A stretch of 64,000 nt of DNA, taken from positions 1-64,000 of the forward strand of contig QXEO01000338.1 of assembly GCA_007115705.1 (NCBI GenBank), read 5' to 3'. A model generated the notes under the pieces. It did not search any database, was not told where the DNA came from, and worked only from the letters and a program-made list of their open reading frames with translations. A program made the position numbers and the translations under genes. Of this stretch, positions 46,648 to 57,504 are shown piece after piece; the first letter of the stretch is position 1; every line of letters begins with the position of its first letter. The stretch is from Dactylis glomerata. Its lineage: Eukaryota; Streptophyta; Magnoliopsida; Poales; Poaceae.

Positions 46648-46664
46648 CCCCGGCAATGGCGCCA
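46648..46664 (-). other. Primer binding site (tRNA-Asp) of the gag-only element
   Basis: On the minus strand the sequence is TGGCGCCATTGCCGGGG, ten bases after the 5' LTR. It matches the complement of the plant tRNA-Asp 3' end (TGGCGCCGTTGCCGGGG) with one mismatch. Confidence 0.85.
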
Positions 46665-46674
46665 GAAAAGAGCT

Positions 46675-49600
46675 TGATGTCTACGCACGCGACTGTTCTT
46701 GTAGACAGTGTTGGGCCTCCAAGTGCAGATGTTTGTAGAGCAGCAACAAGTTTCCCTTAAGTGGATCACCCAAGGTTTATCAAACTCAGGGAGGAAGAGG
46801 TCAAAGCTATCCCTCTCAAGCAACCCTACAATTACGATATAGAAAGTCTCTTGTGTCCCCAACACACACAATACACTTGTCAGATGTATAGGTGCACTAG
46901 TTCGGCGAAGAGATAGTGAAATACAAGTGGTATGGATGATTATAAGTAGCAAATGTGATTTGAAGTAAATATCGCTGCGAGCAAACATGTAACAAAACAG
47001 AAAGTAAACGGTGTGCAATGCTTGGAAACAAGGCCTAGGGATCATACTTTCACTAGTGGACACACTCCCAACAAATATAACATAATTGAACAAATAGATA
47101 ACTTCTCTTCACTATGGTACTCTGAATTACTCTCCTATTGAATAACACTAATCATTGCGTAGGGCTACGAAGCACTCCTCAAAGTTCATCAAGTACTTGA
47201 CAAACACCACTCATAGAGATATCCAAATCAAATCACAACTCAAGATAGATATTATTGCAACTTAGACCAAGTACTAACACGGTGCACACACTGTCAACAT
47301 TACACCATGAAAGGAGGAATAGATCACTTCAATACTATCATAGTGATAATTATTCTCATAATCCATAAGAGATCACAATCGTAGCCTAGACCAAGTACCA
47401 CCATGATGCACACACTGTCACCGTTACACCATGGCAGGAGGAATAGATCTATTATATACTAAAAGCACAATACGGGGTTCTAAAATAGAGACACCACGTT
47501 AACCCACATCACTAGAATTATTTTAGCGGTTAGATCTATAGTTTTAATGGTCAAGATTTAAAGATTTTATGTAACATACGAACACATATTGTAGACATAC
47601 ACAATATGTCTGGTTTGGCTCATACGTGTCCACTTCCAAAGAAAAAAAAGTGTCCGGCAAAACATAGATAGGACTGCTTGGCTCATACGTTACTCCTTCC
47701 AAAAGAAAAAAATGTCTAGCAAAACATAAATAGGTAAGCTCAATGGGCAAGGAAAAAAATACAATTAGCTTTCCGTTTAGATTCTAAGCATCATGACGTC
47801 GGTTGAATATGGAAGGAAAAAATAGAAGTACCTTCCGTCTAGGATTCCAATCCAAACAAAGAGATGATTATACCACAGTAATTATTTGAAGGAAAAAATA
47901 GATGTACATTCTGTTTATGATTTTAATCCGAACAACGAGATGATTATACCGCAGTAATTTAGCGGTAAAAAGATATGGATTATAATCGAATCAATTTTCC
48001 AGTTATTCACGTTATGATTCTAATCCAAACAAAGATATGATTATACAGCAGTAATTTAGAGGTAAAAAAATACTCAGATCGGTATCCAGTTATTCATGTA
48101 ATACACTAAAATCAATATCCGGATTTTATTAAACAGAGACATCACGTTAAGCCACATCGTCAAAATTATTTTAATGGTCGGATCCAAAATGTACGACTAA
48201 GATTAATAAAAGATAAAAATTTATGTAATTAGGTAATTGTGCAATTTGATCCGACAAATTCAATATTAGAGCTACGTATTAAAATATATAAATGGAAGTA
48301 CCCTAGCAGATAAGACGTGAAAAAACAAAGATTTGATGTGAAGTACTTCTACATGACTCTATGTGCAATGATTCGTTAAAAAAATCCACAAGACTCGGTA
48401 GTGTCAAGATATATTTCATATTAATTTATTCTATGTGCATCGCCCATTTTAAAAAGAATCACACTACTTAGCTACAACGTAACGATAACTGGAAACGTGG
48501 GGCAACTGGAAAGGTGAGATGTCAAGTATTAACTGGTCAATATGCTAAAAAACAAAATTGATCGATAATCACCAAAATTAACTAGATTTTAAAAATATTA
48601 CACTACTTAGCTAGAAAGGTGAGACGATGTCAAGTATTAACTGGTCCATATGCATTAGAAAATAAAATTGGTTGACAGTCCAAAAAATTAAACACTAATA
48701 GGTTTGATAATAGGAAATGATTTATTAAAATCTATCTATCTATTATATACGAAGATCAGTATTTTCTATATATTATTGTAATAGTTAGATCTAAAATTTG
48801 TGGCCAAAATTCAAATTACAACTATGAGATCTATGTAACAAATAGGAGGAAAAAAATACCTTCAAAACATAAATATAAACAATTAATAATTTCAAGACGC
48901 TAAAGATGATGCCCTCGCATTTGCAGGGCCACCTTGCTAGTTACTTTAATAACACACTAGAGTACACATAATGAAGAAGAGTAACATCTACTTATTCAAC
49001 ATGATACAAAGCTCACGATCACATAAAGATCACATCATGGGAGAGAGAGGTGAACCACATAGCTACCGGTAGAGCCCTCAGCTCCGGGGGAGAACTACTC
49101 CCTCCTCATCATAGGAGACAGCAAGGTTGATGGAGATGGCAGTGAGGTCGATGGAGACGGCGGAGACGGCGATGGAGACCGATGGAGATGGCTCTGGGGG
49201 CACTTCCCCGTCCCGGCAGGGTGCCGGAACAGAGACTTCTGTCCCCCGAAATTTGTCTTCGACGGCGGCGGAACTGCGGAACTCTTTCTGGAAAATTGCC
49301 GACTCCCTTAGGGTTTTCCGTCCCGAGGCTTTATATAGGCGAAGGGGCGTCGTCAGGAGTGGCCCCAGGCCTCCTCACACCTAGGCGGCGCGGCCAGGGC
49401 CTGGGCCGTGCCGGCCTAGTGTGAGGCTGGCCTGTGGCCCCTCTCCTTCGCCTCTTCGGATCTCTGGAAGCTTCCAGGCAAAATAAGACTTCAGGACTTG
49501 TTTCGTCCAATTCCGAGAATATTTCCTGTGTATCACTTCTGAAACACAAAAACAGCAGAAAACAGGGAACTGGCACTGTGGCGACTTGTTAATATGTTAG

Positions 49601-49707
49601 TTTCGGAAAATGCATAAAAGTGCCACGAAGTGTAACGAAACACAAGGCAAATGGTGTAAAAACAAGCATGGAGCATAAAAAATTATAGATACGTTGGAGA
49701 TGTATCA
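46675..49707 (-). repeat. 5' LTR of the gag-only element, interrupted by a Helitron
   Basis: It starts TGATGTCTACGCACG and ends GATGTATCA on the plus strand. It is collinear with 39851-41391 except for a 1493-bp insertion after GGAATAGA. The minus-strand TATA context is at about 49330-49337. Confidence 0.95.
47448..48940 (+). mobile_element. Non-autonomous Helitron
   Basis: It starts TCTATTATATACTAAAAG and ends with a short hairpin (GCCCT...AGGGC, 48911-48929), then CACCTTGCTAG at the 3' terminus. Comparison with the empty site in the other LTR (GGAATAGA|TTACTTTAAT) shows insertion between A and T with no duplication, the hallmark of Helitrons. It is AT-rich, with no Rep/helicase coding. Two diverged internal copies of its 5' end lie at about 48103-48215 and 48739-48830. 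Confidence 0.93.
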
Positions 49708-49712
49708 CTCCT

Positions 49713-50136
49713 CACTCTTCAGGTTCTCGGTGTTGAGCGGGACAGTGTTTTGGAGGATGCACGCGACTTGCCCTCCGTACCCGGCCACAACGTCCTCAGG
49801 CGATAGAGGATACCCATTCTCCAACACTTGTGTGATTGCTTGTCGGTCGGGCAGCAGCTGGTTTGGGCGCCGATCCTTCCTATCCTTCTGTGGCTTCTTC
49901 TTCTTCCGTTGGGTACCATCTTCACCGCCAGATGTGGTGGTAGTGGTGTCGTCGGCACCCTGATCCATATCGTCTTCTTCTACATCCATATCATCGGGAT
50001 CTGCGCCCTCCATCTCCTGTTCTTCCTCCCTCTCCTCTACATCTACATTCATCATCTCCTCTTCTTCCAACTCTTGGGACAACTTCCAGAATGGCTTGGC
50101 AGAACCACTGGCTTCCTCGTTGTCGGCCATGTTCAC
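49713..50136 (-). pseudogene. N-terminal part of the CACTA second ORF
   Basis: It starts at the ATG of MNMADNEEASG or the internal MADNEEASG. It encodes a highly acidic region (EELEEEEMMNVDVEEREEE; DMDVEEDDMDQG), then a Lys/Arg patch (RKKKKPQKDRKDRR), then RPNQLLPDRQAITQVLENG, the start of the Ptta/En-Spm-like region. The gag-only element inserted immediately after ...ENLKS, and the gene continues at 39850. It shares strand and family with the segment 37754-39850. Confidence 0.8.
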
Positions 50137-51927
50137 ACTAAATAAAGAAAATGCTACGAGTTAATACAATAATTCACAAAAAAATCCGGCATGACCTATG
50201 CTGTTTTGTGGACATAGGGAGTGCCCATTTTTGCTGAAACAGAAGTAAATCAACATTTCAGCAAATGGGCACTCATTTAAATTCCCTGCATACAAATTCA
50301 TACAATATTCCATCATATATAAGCAATCCCAGCCATCATAAAAATGTCCCAGCCATCATAATAAGTAATAAAAATTCCCAGCCATCATAAAAATGTCACA
50401 GCCATCATAAAAGTGTCCCAGCCATCATATTAAGTAATACTAGCAATGCATGGCAGTAGCAAATTCCACTAGCAATACATGGCAGTAGCAAATTCCACTA
50501 GCATCTCCTTATACAGAATTCCACTAGCATCTCCTTATACAGAATTTATATCCTTATACAGAATTACAGTGGGTAGACATCTTACTATGACAGCTTTTGC
50601 AACATAAGAACAAGCTGGAGCTGAAACCAAAACTAAAAGCAAAGAACAAATACATAGAGCTAATGTACAGAAAATTTAACAGAAAATACAATCGCCCATG
50701 AATAAGCAGGACTACATGTCCCAGCAAAAAACAGTCTACATGTCCCAGCCAAAACAGGCTAGGAGCAAAAAATAGCAAAAAAAGTCTGATCTGATTTGAT
50801 CTAGATCAAGTTTCTTGCTTAATTTCTTACACGAGCATGGAGTATCTACAAAAAACAGTCTGATCTGATTTGAGCTAGACCGTGTGTGCTTACTGCTTAG
50901 TACCAGTGAACTGTGATGCTCAGGTATGTAATGCACATGTTCTGTTACTTTATCCCTATCCGGAGTACAAGCAAGCAATGGTGCATCTATGAAAAAAAAA
51001 CCTGGTTCTGAAAGTTTTATCTGTGTAATTAAAAGTTTTAGAAGTACTTAAGATTATCTGTGTAACTAAATGAACAACACATAATCACAATAGGGTAATC
51101 AAGTTTAGCTGAACCAAATAATATGCAGGTTTATGCATTACATATAATTAGTGAGTAGCTTTAGCTAGGTTGCATGTCCTGAGAACACAAATTCCAGAAC
51201 ATTATCTTTCTGAAAATTCTGCAATAATAATGGTGCTTGGAAAAAAATCAATAGTTCTGCAACTAGCTCAAACTAGAGCTATGTCAGGTTGCAACAATGC
51301 AAGCCATTTGTGAACATGTATTGCAGTCAGTACTAAGGCAATGTAGATTCTAGCATCAGAGATTCAGAGTTAAGGTGTTATGTTCAGGTACCTAGCTAAC
51401 ATCAGAAATAAGTAATGGCAAGCGAGAGAATTACAGATGGGACGAGTTAGGAGCTATGTCAGATTGCGTCGTGCACCATTGCAAGTGATTTGCGAACATA
51501 TCATATCTATGTCAGAAGCTGGTTCAGGTTGATTACCTAGCGGGGAGAGGGGCGGCCGAGGAGGTTCAGGTTGATTACCTAGCAGGGAGAGGGGCGACCG
51601 AGGAGGTTCGAGAAGCTGGTGGTGGTCGTCGGCGGTGGGGCGGCCGAGGAGGAAACCCTAGCGGGGAGAGGGGCGAGGTGTCTCCTCCACGGCAGCGGCA
51701 TCTCCTTCGCGAGGGCGGCGGCATCTCCTCCACGGCAGCAGCGTATCCTCCACGGTAGCGGCGTCTCCTTCGCGGTGGCGGCGGCGTCTCCTCCACGGTG
51801 GTGGCGGCAGCGACTGGATCGGCTATGGGTTCGAGAGGGCGCTGGTCGATCTGAGAATGGAAGCAGAGCTAGCGGAAGAAGGAGATGCGCTGGTCCTATA
51901 TACGATGTAGCCGTAGCGCACGTAGTC
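50137..51927 (-). other. CACTA 5' region of the second gene with short duplications
   Basis: No protein-coding gene was found. At 50333-50430 a CCCAGCCATCATAAAAATGT unit repeats five times. At 50450-50570 short pairs repeat (GCATGGCAGTAGCAAATTCC; CTAGCATCTCCTTATACAGA). At 51540-51610 a GGGGAGAGGGGCGGCCGAGG unit repeats. At 51650-51810 a GCGTCTCCTCCACGGTAGCG-like unit repeats about six times. The GC-rich end may be the first exon and promoter of the second gene, since it abuts the subterminal motif GTAGCCGTAGCGCACG at 51908-51923. Confidence 0.5.
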
Positions 51928-52852
51928 GACAAAATATAGAGCGACTACTCCCATCGGGAGTTACTTGGGAGAAATTAATTCGAAATTCTTTGATATTCCA
52001 TCAGTCAAAAGAGACTGCGACATACGATTCTCGAGCTACGTTATCACAACGAAACTCGAATGCCGTGATTTATCACGAAGGTAAGACCCCGGGATCCGTC
52101 CTGTGTGGCCCAGTATACGCACATGGATGCGCTCTGCTGGTATGTATCCGTGTCTACGACGTGAAGAAAATCCTGGTGGACGCACTGGGTACCCTGAGAA
52201 TCACTGGGATTCATTCTTTGTAAGTCCTAAATGCGGCAAAAGAGTGAGTTTGACCAGTATTCCGAATTCAAGTCCAAGGGGATTGAATTTGAAGTAGGTG
52301 ACAAGTATCTGTTCCGACAGTTAACTGACCTCTTGATCCGTCAGAGTTGTCAGGCTTATTCATCAAAACCCCTTGCAAAATATTATCATGAAAATAAGTC
52401 AAAAGACCAAGTTGAAGAGTTGAAGATATGAAGAAGTCGAAGAGTTGATCAAGTCGAAGATTTAAAGATTAGAGATTCAACCCGAATCTGCAATTCTGGT
52501 AGAATCTCAGGGGCTACTGACAAGGGTATAGCTAATTGAGCCCGTTAGTTGAGTACCCCCAAGGCCCGATAAGCTAGGCCCAATTGTAATGATAGTCGAG
52601 ATACGAGTCCTTACCGTATGTCGATATTGTAATCTATATCAGACCTTACCCGATCCTCGAGGCCTGGCCACCTATATATAGGGGCCAGGAGGGGACGGTG
52701 TAGGCCAGATTGAAAGCAAGCCAGATTCAACACCAAAGTTTACTTTCGACATACACCTATTTCGACTAACCTTACCTTCGAGTTCATCCGACGCCCTATC
52801 TCCCCGATCCTAAGTCCTTCATCTAGGACATTTGTCGAGTTAACCCTCGTCA
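51928..52852 (+). mobile_element. 3' end of a Tat-like gypsy element (internal fragment plus LTR)
   Basis: The LTR at 52518-52852 starts TGACAAGGG, ends CCCTCGTCA and contains a TATA context (CACCTATATATAGGGG, about 52671-52686). It is preceded by a polypurine tract (TCAGGGGCTAC) and noncoding internal sequence that resembles 4640-4830. The left end is abrupt, with no second LTR and no recognisable TSD, so this is a truncated insertion or deletion remnant inside the CACTA. It is related to, but not the same subfamily as, the element at 1-5673 (LTR of 335 bp against 550 bp). Confidence 0.82.
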
Positions 52853-53010
52853 ATTATAAAGTAAATAAGCACACGTAATATTTTTGTATCATGCCAAAAA
52901 TACAAAAGTGATTGATAAATGATACAAAATATGAGTTACATGTCTAGTTTGGTCCAAAAATGGATAAGTGATACATAATAATAATATGTCCACACACACG
53001 GTCAAGCTTG

Positions 53011-56000
53011 CTACCGTTTCACAATCTTTTTGCCCTTCTTTGTCAATGTTGAATAATTAAGCCCCGGAACCGCGAGACTTCTTCTCTTGAACGGTAGACC
53101 TTTAGGTTGGGTGGTCCGGCTTCTTCTTGTTGTGTATGGTTCATCGGCATCGCTTTCATCTTCCATCTTTGGGTCACCATACATGTCAAAGTCTTGCTCG
53201 TTGGCGACTCCATCCATTTCGATGATGTTCCTTTTGCCTCTTCTCACGACAACCCGGGTAGGCTTTGGCGGGTCGGTAATGAAGAAGCATTGGTCCACTT
53301 GGCTTGCCAATACCCATGGCTCATTTTTAGCGGTGACGTTTGCGCCGGCAGTCTTGGATTTGGCTTCGGGTATAACCATGGTGGTGAAATACCGGTCTTC
53401 TTTTATGACATTTTTGGCCCATCTAACACGAAACATCGGCACCTTCTCCCCAGCGTAGCTCAGCTCCCAGATCTCCTCGATCCTTTCGTAGTATCTTTGC
53501 TTGACATCACCGGTGTAGGCTTCCATCGTTACCCCTGAGTTCTGGTAATCACAATTACTGTCCTTTTCCTCAGTGTAAAATGTGTAGCCATTGATATCAT
53601 ATGCCTGATAGGTCATTAGGCAGTGTTCAGCTCCCTGTGACAAGGCGAATATGAGTTTTTCTTCCTCGGAAGATTGCATTGGTGGGGGATTAGCTAGAAT
53701 CTTGTCCTTGAACCAACGCGTGAAATTGGAGTTGTGCTCATTGATTATTGCTCCTTCCGTCCTCTGCTCGCCCCTGTCACTATACTTATTCGCAATAAAG
53801 CTTTTGTGCTCTTCTACCCAAGGGTCGATCAGTTGCATGTGCTGTAGCGCGACTAGGTTTGCTCTATCAAAGTTGGCGCGTCGACCAGTGAAGTCGACAT
53901 GCATTTCACGACGACCCTCGTGGTGACCCCATCGATCGATCCTGTCAAGGTGCTTGTTGACGGGCAGACCAACAGGGTTTTCAATGTTAAGATAATTCGT
54001 GCAGAAGGAGATGCACTCTTCGGTCAGGAAGCCCTTGGCTATGCTTCCATCGGGACGTGATCTATTGCGAACGTATCCTTTGATGACACCATTCATCCTT
54101 TCAAACGGCATCATGCTGTGCAGGAACATCGGCCCGAGTTGGACGATATCCTCCACGATATGGACTAGCAGATGTACCATAATGTCAAAGAATGCGGGCG
54201 GGAAGTACATCTCGAACTCGCATAGAATCACCACGATCTCTTCCTGTAGCCTGTCAAGTTTTCTCAGGCTAATTGACTTCCGAGAGATGACGTCAAAAAA
54301 GTTGCAGAGGCCAAACAACGTTTGGCGGACGTGCTCGTCCATTATTCCTCGAATTGCAACCGAAAGTATCTGCGTCATCAGCACATGACAGTCATGAGAC
54401 TTCATCCCGCTGAACTTCTGCTTCGCTTTGTCTAGGTATCTACTTATCTTGCCCGAGTAACCGTAAGGAACTTTGACTCCTAGGAGGCAGTTAAAAAACT
54501 GCTCGATCTCCTGAGGACTTAGAGTGAAGCACGAAGCGGGGCAGTGATAGTCGTTCCTCTTGGCCCTTTTTCCCTTGCGACGACCTTCGGTCTCCTCATC
54601 ATCATTGTCATCATCAGATCGTCCTAAGTGAAGGTCTTCCCTGATCTTCATAAATGCCAAGTCGTGCCTTGCTTTCGGTCCGTCTTTGGTCCTATCAGGC
54701 ATGTTGAGAAGGGTGCCAAGCAGACTCTCGCACATGTTTTTGGTGATATGCATGACATCAAGGCTATGGGGCATGCGGAGGATCTTCCAGTAAGGCAGAT
54801 CCCAGAAAACAGACCTCCTTTTCCATACCTTCAGGAGCGGCTTGGGCGCCTTTCGCTTCTTTCCCGGTGCAGGGCACTCTGGCCAACTTGTCAACAACTC
54901 ATCGATTTCCTCACCGCTCCTTAGACATGGGGCATCTCGGATCTCAATTTTACCATTGAACAGATCTTTGCGTTTTCTCCATGGGTCATCCTTGCGAAGC
55001 CACCTTCGATGCCCAAGGAACACGGTCTTTGAAGAACCGGGATCTTTCTGTAGCTGGTGATATGTTGTGTCATCCATGCACCGAATACAGGCACAATATC
55101 CGTGGACCACCTGCCCCGAGACATATCCGCAACCGAGATAGTCATGCACCGTCGTGACCAACGCGGCTCTCATAGGAAAATAATCTTGTGCGACGGCATC
55201 CCATGTATTGGGTGGTTGTCCCATAACGTGGCTAGTTCCTCTGTCAACAGACCGAGATACAGTTGGATGTCATTTCCCGGTTGTTTTAGACCTTGAATTA
55301 GCATAGTCATTTGTATGTACCTCCTCTTCATGCACAGCCAGGGGGGTAGGTTGTACATCCATACAAATACGGGCCAGGTGCTATGGGTGCTGCTCTGGCT
55401 GCCAAACGGATTGAGTCCATCGGTGCTCACACCCAACCTGACGTTCCTTGGATCATTACCAAATTCTGGGCACTCGATGTCCAATGCCTTCCACTGGCTA
55501 GCATCTGAAGGGTGTCTCAGTATCATGTCCTCCTGATCATCATTGTCATCATCTTTTGGCTTCTTCCTTTCCACGTGCCAGCGCATAAGCTTTGCTTCCT
55601 TAGGGTCTGCGAAATATCGCTGTAGACGAGGAGTGATCAGAAAGTACCATACTACCTTTCGAGGAGCTTTCTTCCCACTCTTGTATCGAGATGCGCCGCA
55701 CACCGGACATGTGTTTCTCTCCGCATCTTCTCCCCGATAAATGATGCAATCATTAATGCAAGCATGGTATCTCACGTGAGGTAAATCAAGAGGGCACACG
55801 ATTTTCTTGGCCTCCTCGATACTAGTTGGACACTTGTTCCCCTCGGGAAGATGCTCCTACCAGAATGCCATGTTTTCATGAAAGCTTTTGTCGGTCCATT
55901 TGTGTCTTGCCTTCATCCGCAGAGCCCTGAGCGTGACATCCAAACGTGTATCCCCGGGCCTGCATCCTGCATACAATGGAGTAACCACGTCCTTCTCTAG

Positions 56001-56504
56001 GCTCGCCAGCTTGGCTTTCTCTCTAGCGGCATCCCGCGCGTTGCTTGTCTGCTTGAGAAGTAGTGCTTGAACGTAAGGGTTCTGCACCCAGCTACCTGAC
56101 GCTGTTCGATCTGCTCCGGCATCTTGATCTTCTTCACCATGTCCGGCATCTTGATCTTCTTCACCATGTCCGGCATCTTGATCTTCTCCACCATGTCCGG
56201 CATCTTCTCCGCCTTCATCATGACCGGGAAAATCTTCGTCACCACCATGCCCTTCCTCATCATTTCCCATCGCTGCTCCATGGACGTTATCATCATCTTC
56301 ATCACTTATCCACCGAGTGTAGCCATCCATGAAACCGCGAGAGAGCAGGTGGCTCTGCAGTTGTTCGGAATAAGGGTCGATATAGCACTTCAGTTTGCAT
56401 TTGTGACACATACATTTTATCTCCGTCTGGTTATTTCGAATCATGTCGTGCGTCGCGGCTTTCATATATCTTGCCACTGTGCCTTCATTCATCGATCGGA
56501 CCAT
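53011..56504 (-). pseudogene. TNP2-like CACTA transposase with a stop and a frameshift
   Basis: Three segments are read. 56504-55857 is an N-terminal transposase-associated domain with CMCHKCKLKCY; an acidic region follows, with a 27-bp repeat encoding DAGHGEEDQ (three copies, 56120-56200). 55799-55170 is the start of the Transposase_21 domain (CINDCIIYRGE, CPVCGASRYK). 55224-53011 is the rest of Transposase_21 (HGYCACIRCMDDTTYHQL, MHITKNMCESLLGTLLNM), a DUF4218-like region (FPPAFFDIMVHLLVHIVEDI, PFERMNGVIKGYVRNRSRPDG) and a DUF4216-like region (YYERIEEIWELSYAGEKVPMFRVRW). A TAG at 55857 and a one-base shift near 55210 disable it. In intact elements the protein cuts and joins the CACTA ends. 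Confidence 0.93.
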
Positions 56505-57131
56505 GGTTGCCTAGTATACATATATATAGAGCAAGAGAATATCTTAGAACCGGCCAAATACACACATAGTCGTCTGAAAATTTCGGCATGACCTTGCCTA
56601 AAAATGGACCTATGCGTGGTGCCAAAATATACCGAAATGGAAGTGAATCAACATTTCGGCATAACAACATTGGCACCATCGGAAAATCATCATATTTGGA
56701 TCCAAACAAATAAGAATTCATAAACATATGCAAGCAAATGCATATATATACAAACGTGTTCCGATGCCACAAGCATGCATACATACAAACAACGATGACA
56801 CGCCTACAAGCATACCCGTAGGGCATACAAACACTGATGCCACACACCGATGTCCTCATATTACTCACCTATTATAGACGATACCGCGACACGAGAGAAC
56901 GAGAGTGTGTGTGGACGAGAGAGTAATAAAGTGATATCTAAAGGTTAGTAGACATTGCACTCATATATCTACCAACCAAAGTAGCTTTAATAAGCTAAAA
57001 TAGATGGAAGAATGATGAAATTAGGTTTGGGAGGAGGAGGAGGACGACCAGATCTAGTGGTGAATGGAGGGGGAAGAAGGGGGGCAATGATTGGTGCTAG
57101 GTGGCTTCATGCCTTAAAAATAAGCATCCCA

Positions 57132-57474
57132 GGTTACCCGTAGCGCATTGGATAGCCATGCGCTGCGGGTAGTGCACTTACCCATAGCGCATGGCTATCC
57201 AATGCGCTACGGGTAACCTGGGATTATGCCTATATGTCCCTACTCAACTTACCCGCAGCGCATTCACGAAGGGTGCGCTGCGGGTAAGTTGAGGGGAAAC
57301 GGCCATCCAGGCCTATGAATACCCGTAGCGCACATGTGGTAGTGGTGCGCTGCGGGTAATGGGGATAGGCGCAGCGCACTGTGTACGGTGCGCTACGGCT
57401 AAATAGCCGCAGCGCACCACATGCACCATGCGCTACGGGTATGTCTACTACCTATAGCTGTTTTCCTAGTAGTG
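57132..57474. repeat. Right CACTA end with subterminal repeats
   Basis: Motifs TTACCCGTAGCGCA, TTACCCGCAGCGCA and their inverses occur about ten times before the TIR TAGCTGTTTTCCTAGTAGTG. Several pairs face each other and could form hairpins. Their arrangement mirrors the left end. Confidence 0.9.
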
Positions 57475-57490
57475 TAAGGTCAAAGCTTTT

Positions 57491-57502
57491 GCTCTGATAC
57501 CA
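57491..57502 (-). other. Primer binding site (tRNA-iMet) of the gypsy element
   Basis: The minus strand reads TGGTATCAGAGC two bases after the end of the 5' LTR, complementary to initiator tRNA-Met. It is separated from the rest of the gypsy leader by the CACTA insertion. Confidence 0.93.
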
Positions 57503-57504
57503 AC

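Larger units (their letters stand above)
39851..49707 (-). mobile_element. Gag-only (non-autonomous) LTR retrotransposon
   Basis: A CTCCT duplication (39846-39850 and 49708-49712) flanks LTRs of 1541 bp (39851-41391) and 3033 bp (46675-49707; 1540 bp without the Helitron). The minus-strand order is 5' LTR at the right, a primer site complementary to tRNA-Asp (46664-46648), gag, a long noncoding tract, a polypurine tract (AAGCTTGGGGATGC on the minus strand, next to 41392), and 3' LTR. No protease, RT or integrase is present in the 5.3-kb interior, so it depends on enzymes from another element. It interrupts the second gene of the CACTA. Confidence 0.95.
35759..57474 (-). mobile_element. CACTA (En/Spm) DNA transposon with nested insertions
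   Basis: The terminal inverted repeat CACTACTAGGAAAACAGCTA is perfect over at least 20 bp at both ends. It is flanked by the 3-bp duplication TAA (35756-35758 and 57475-57477). Arrays of TACCCGTAGCGCA and its complement fill both subterminal regions. Without the nested LTR element and the Tat fragment it is roughly 10.9 kb, with two gene units on the minus strand. One is a TNP2-like transposase (53011-56504). The other is a second ORF with a Transposase_24-like region and a Ulp1-like end (36792-50136), followed by a small HBD/membrane ORF (36337-36576). Stops and frameshifts make it non-functional. It sits in the leader of the gypsy element. Confidence 0.97.

Noticed and set aside
47544..47750. 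Small minus-strand ORF with repeated LPDTFF-like peptide
   Set aside because: It arises from a short duplication inside the non-autonomous Helitron and has no family resemblance.
57491..57502. tRNA gene candidates at TGGTATCAGAGC sites (also at 18706 and 62333)
   Set aside because: They are primer binding sites only; no tRNA body or promoter boxes surround them.
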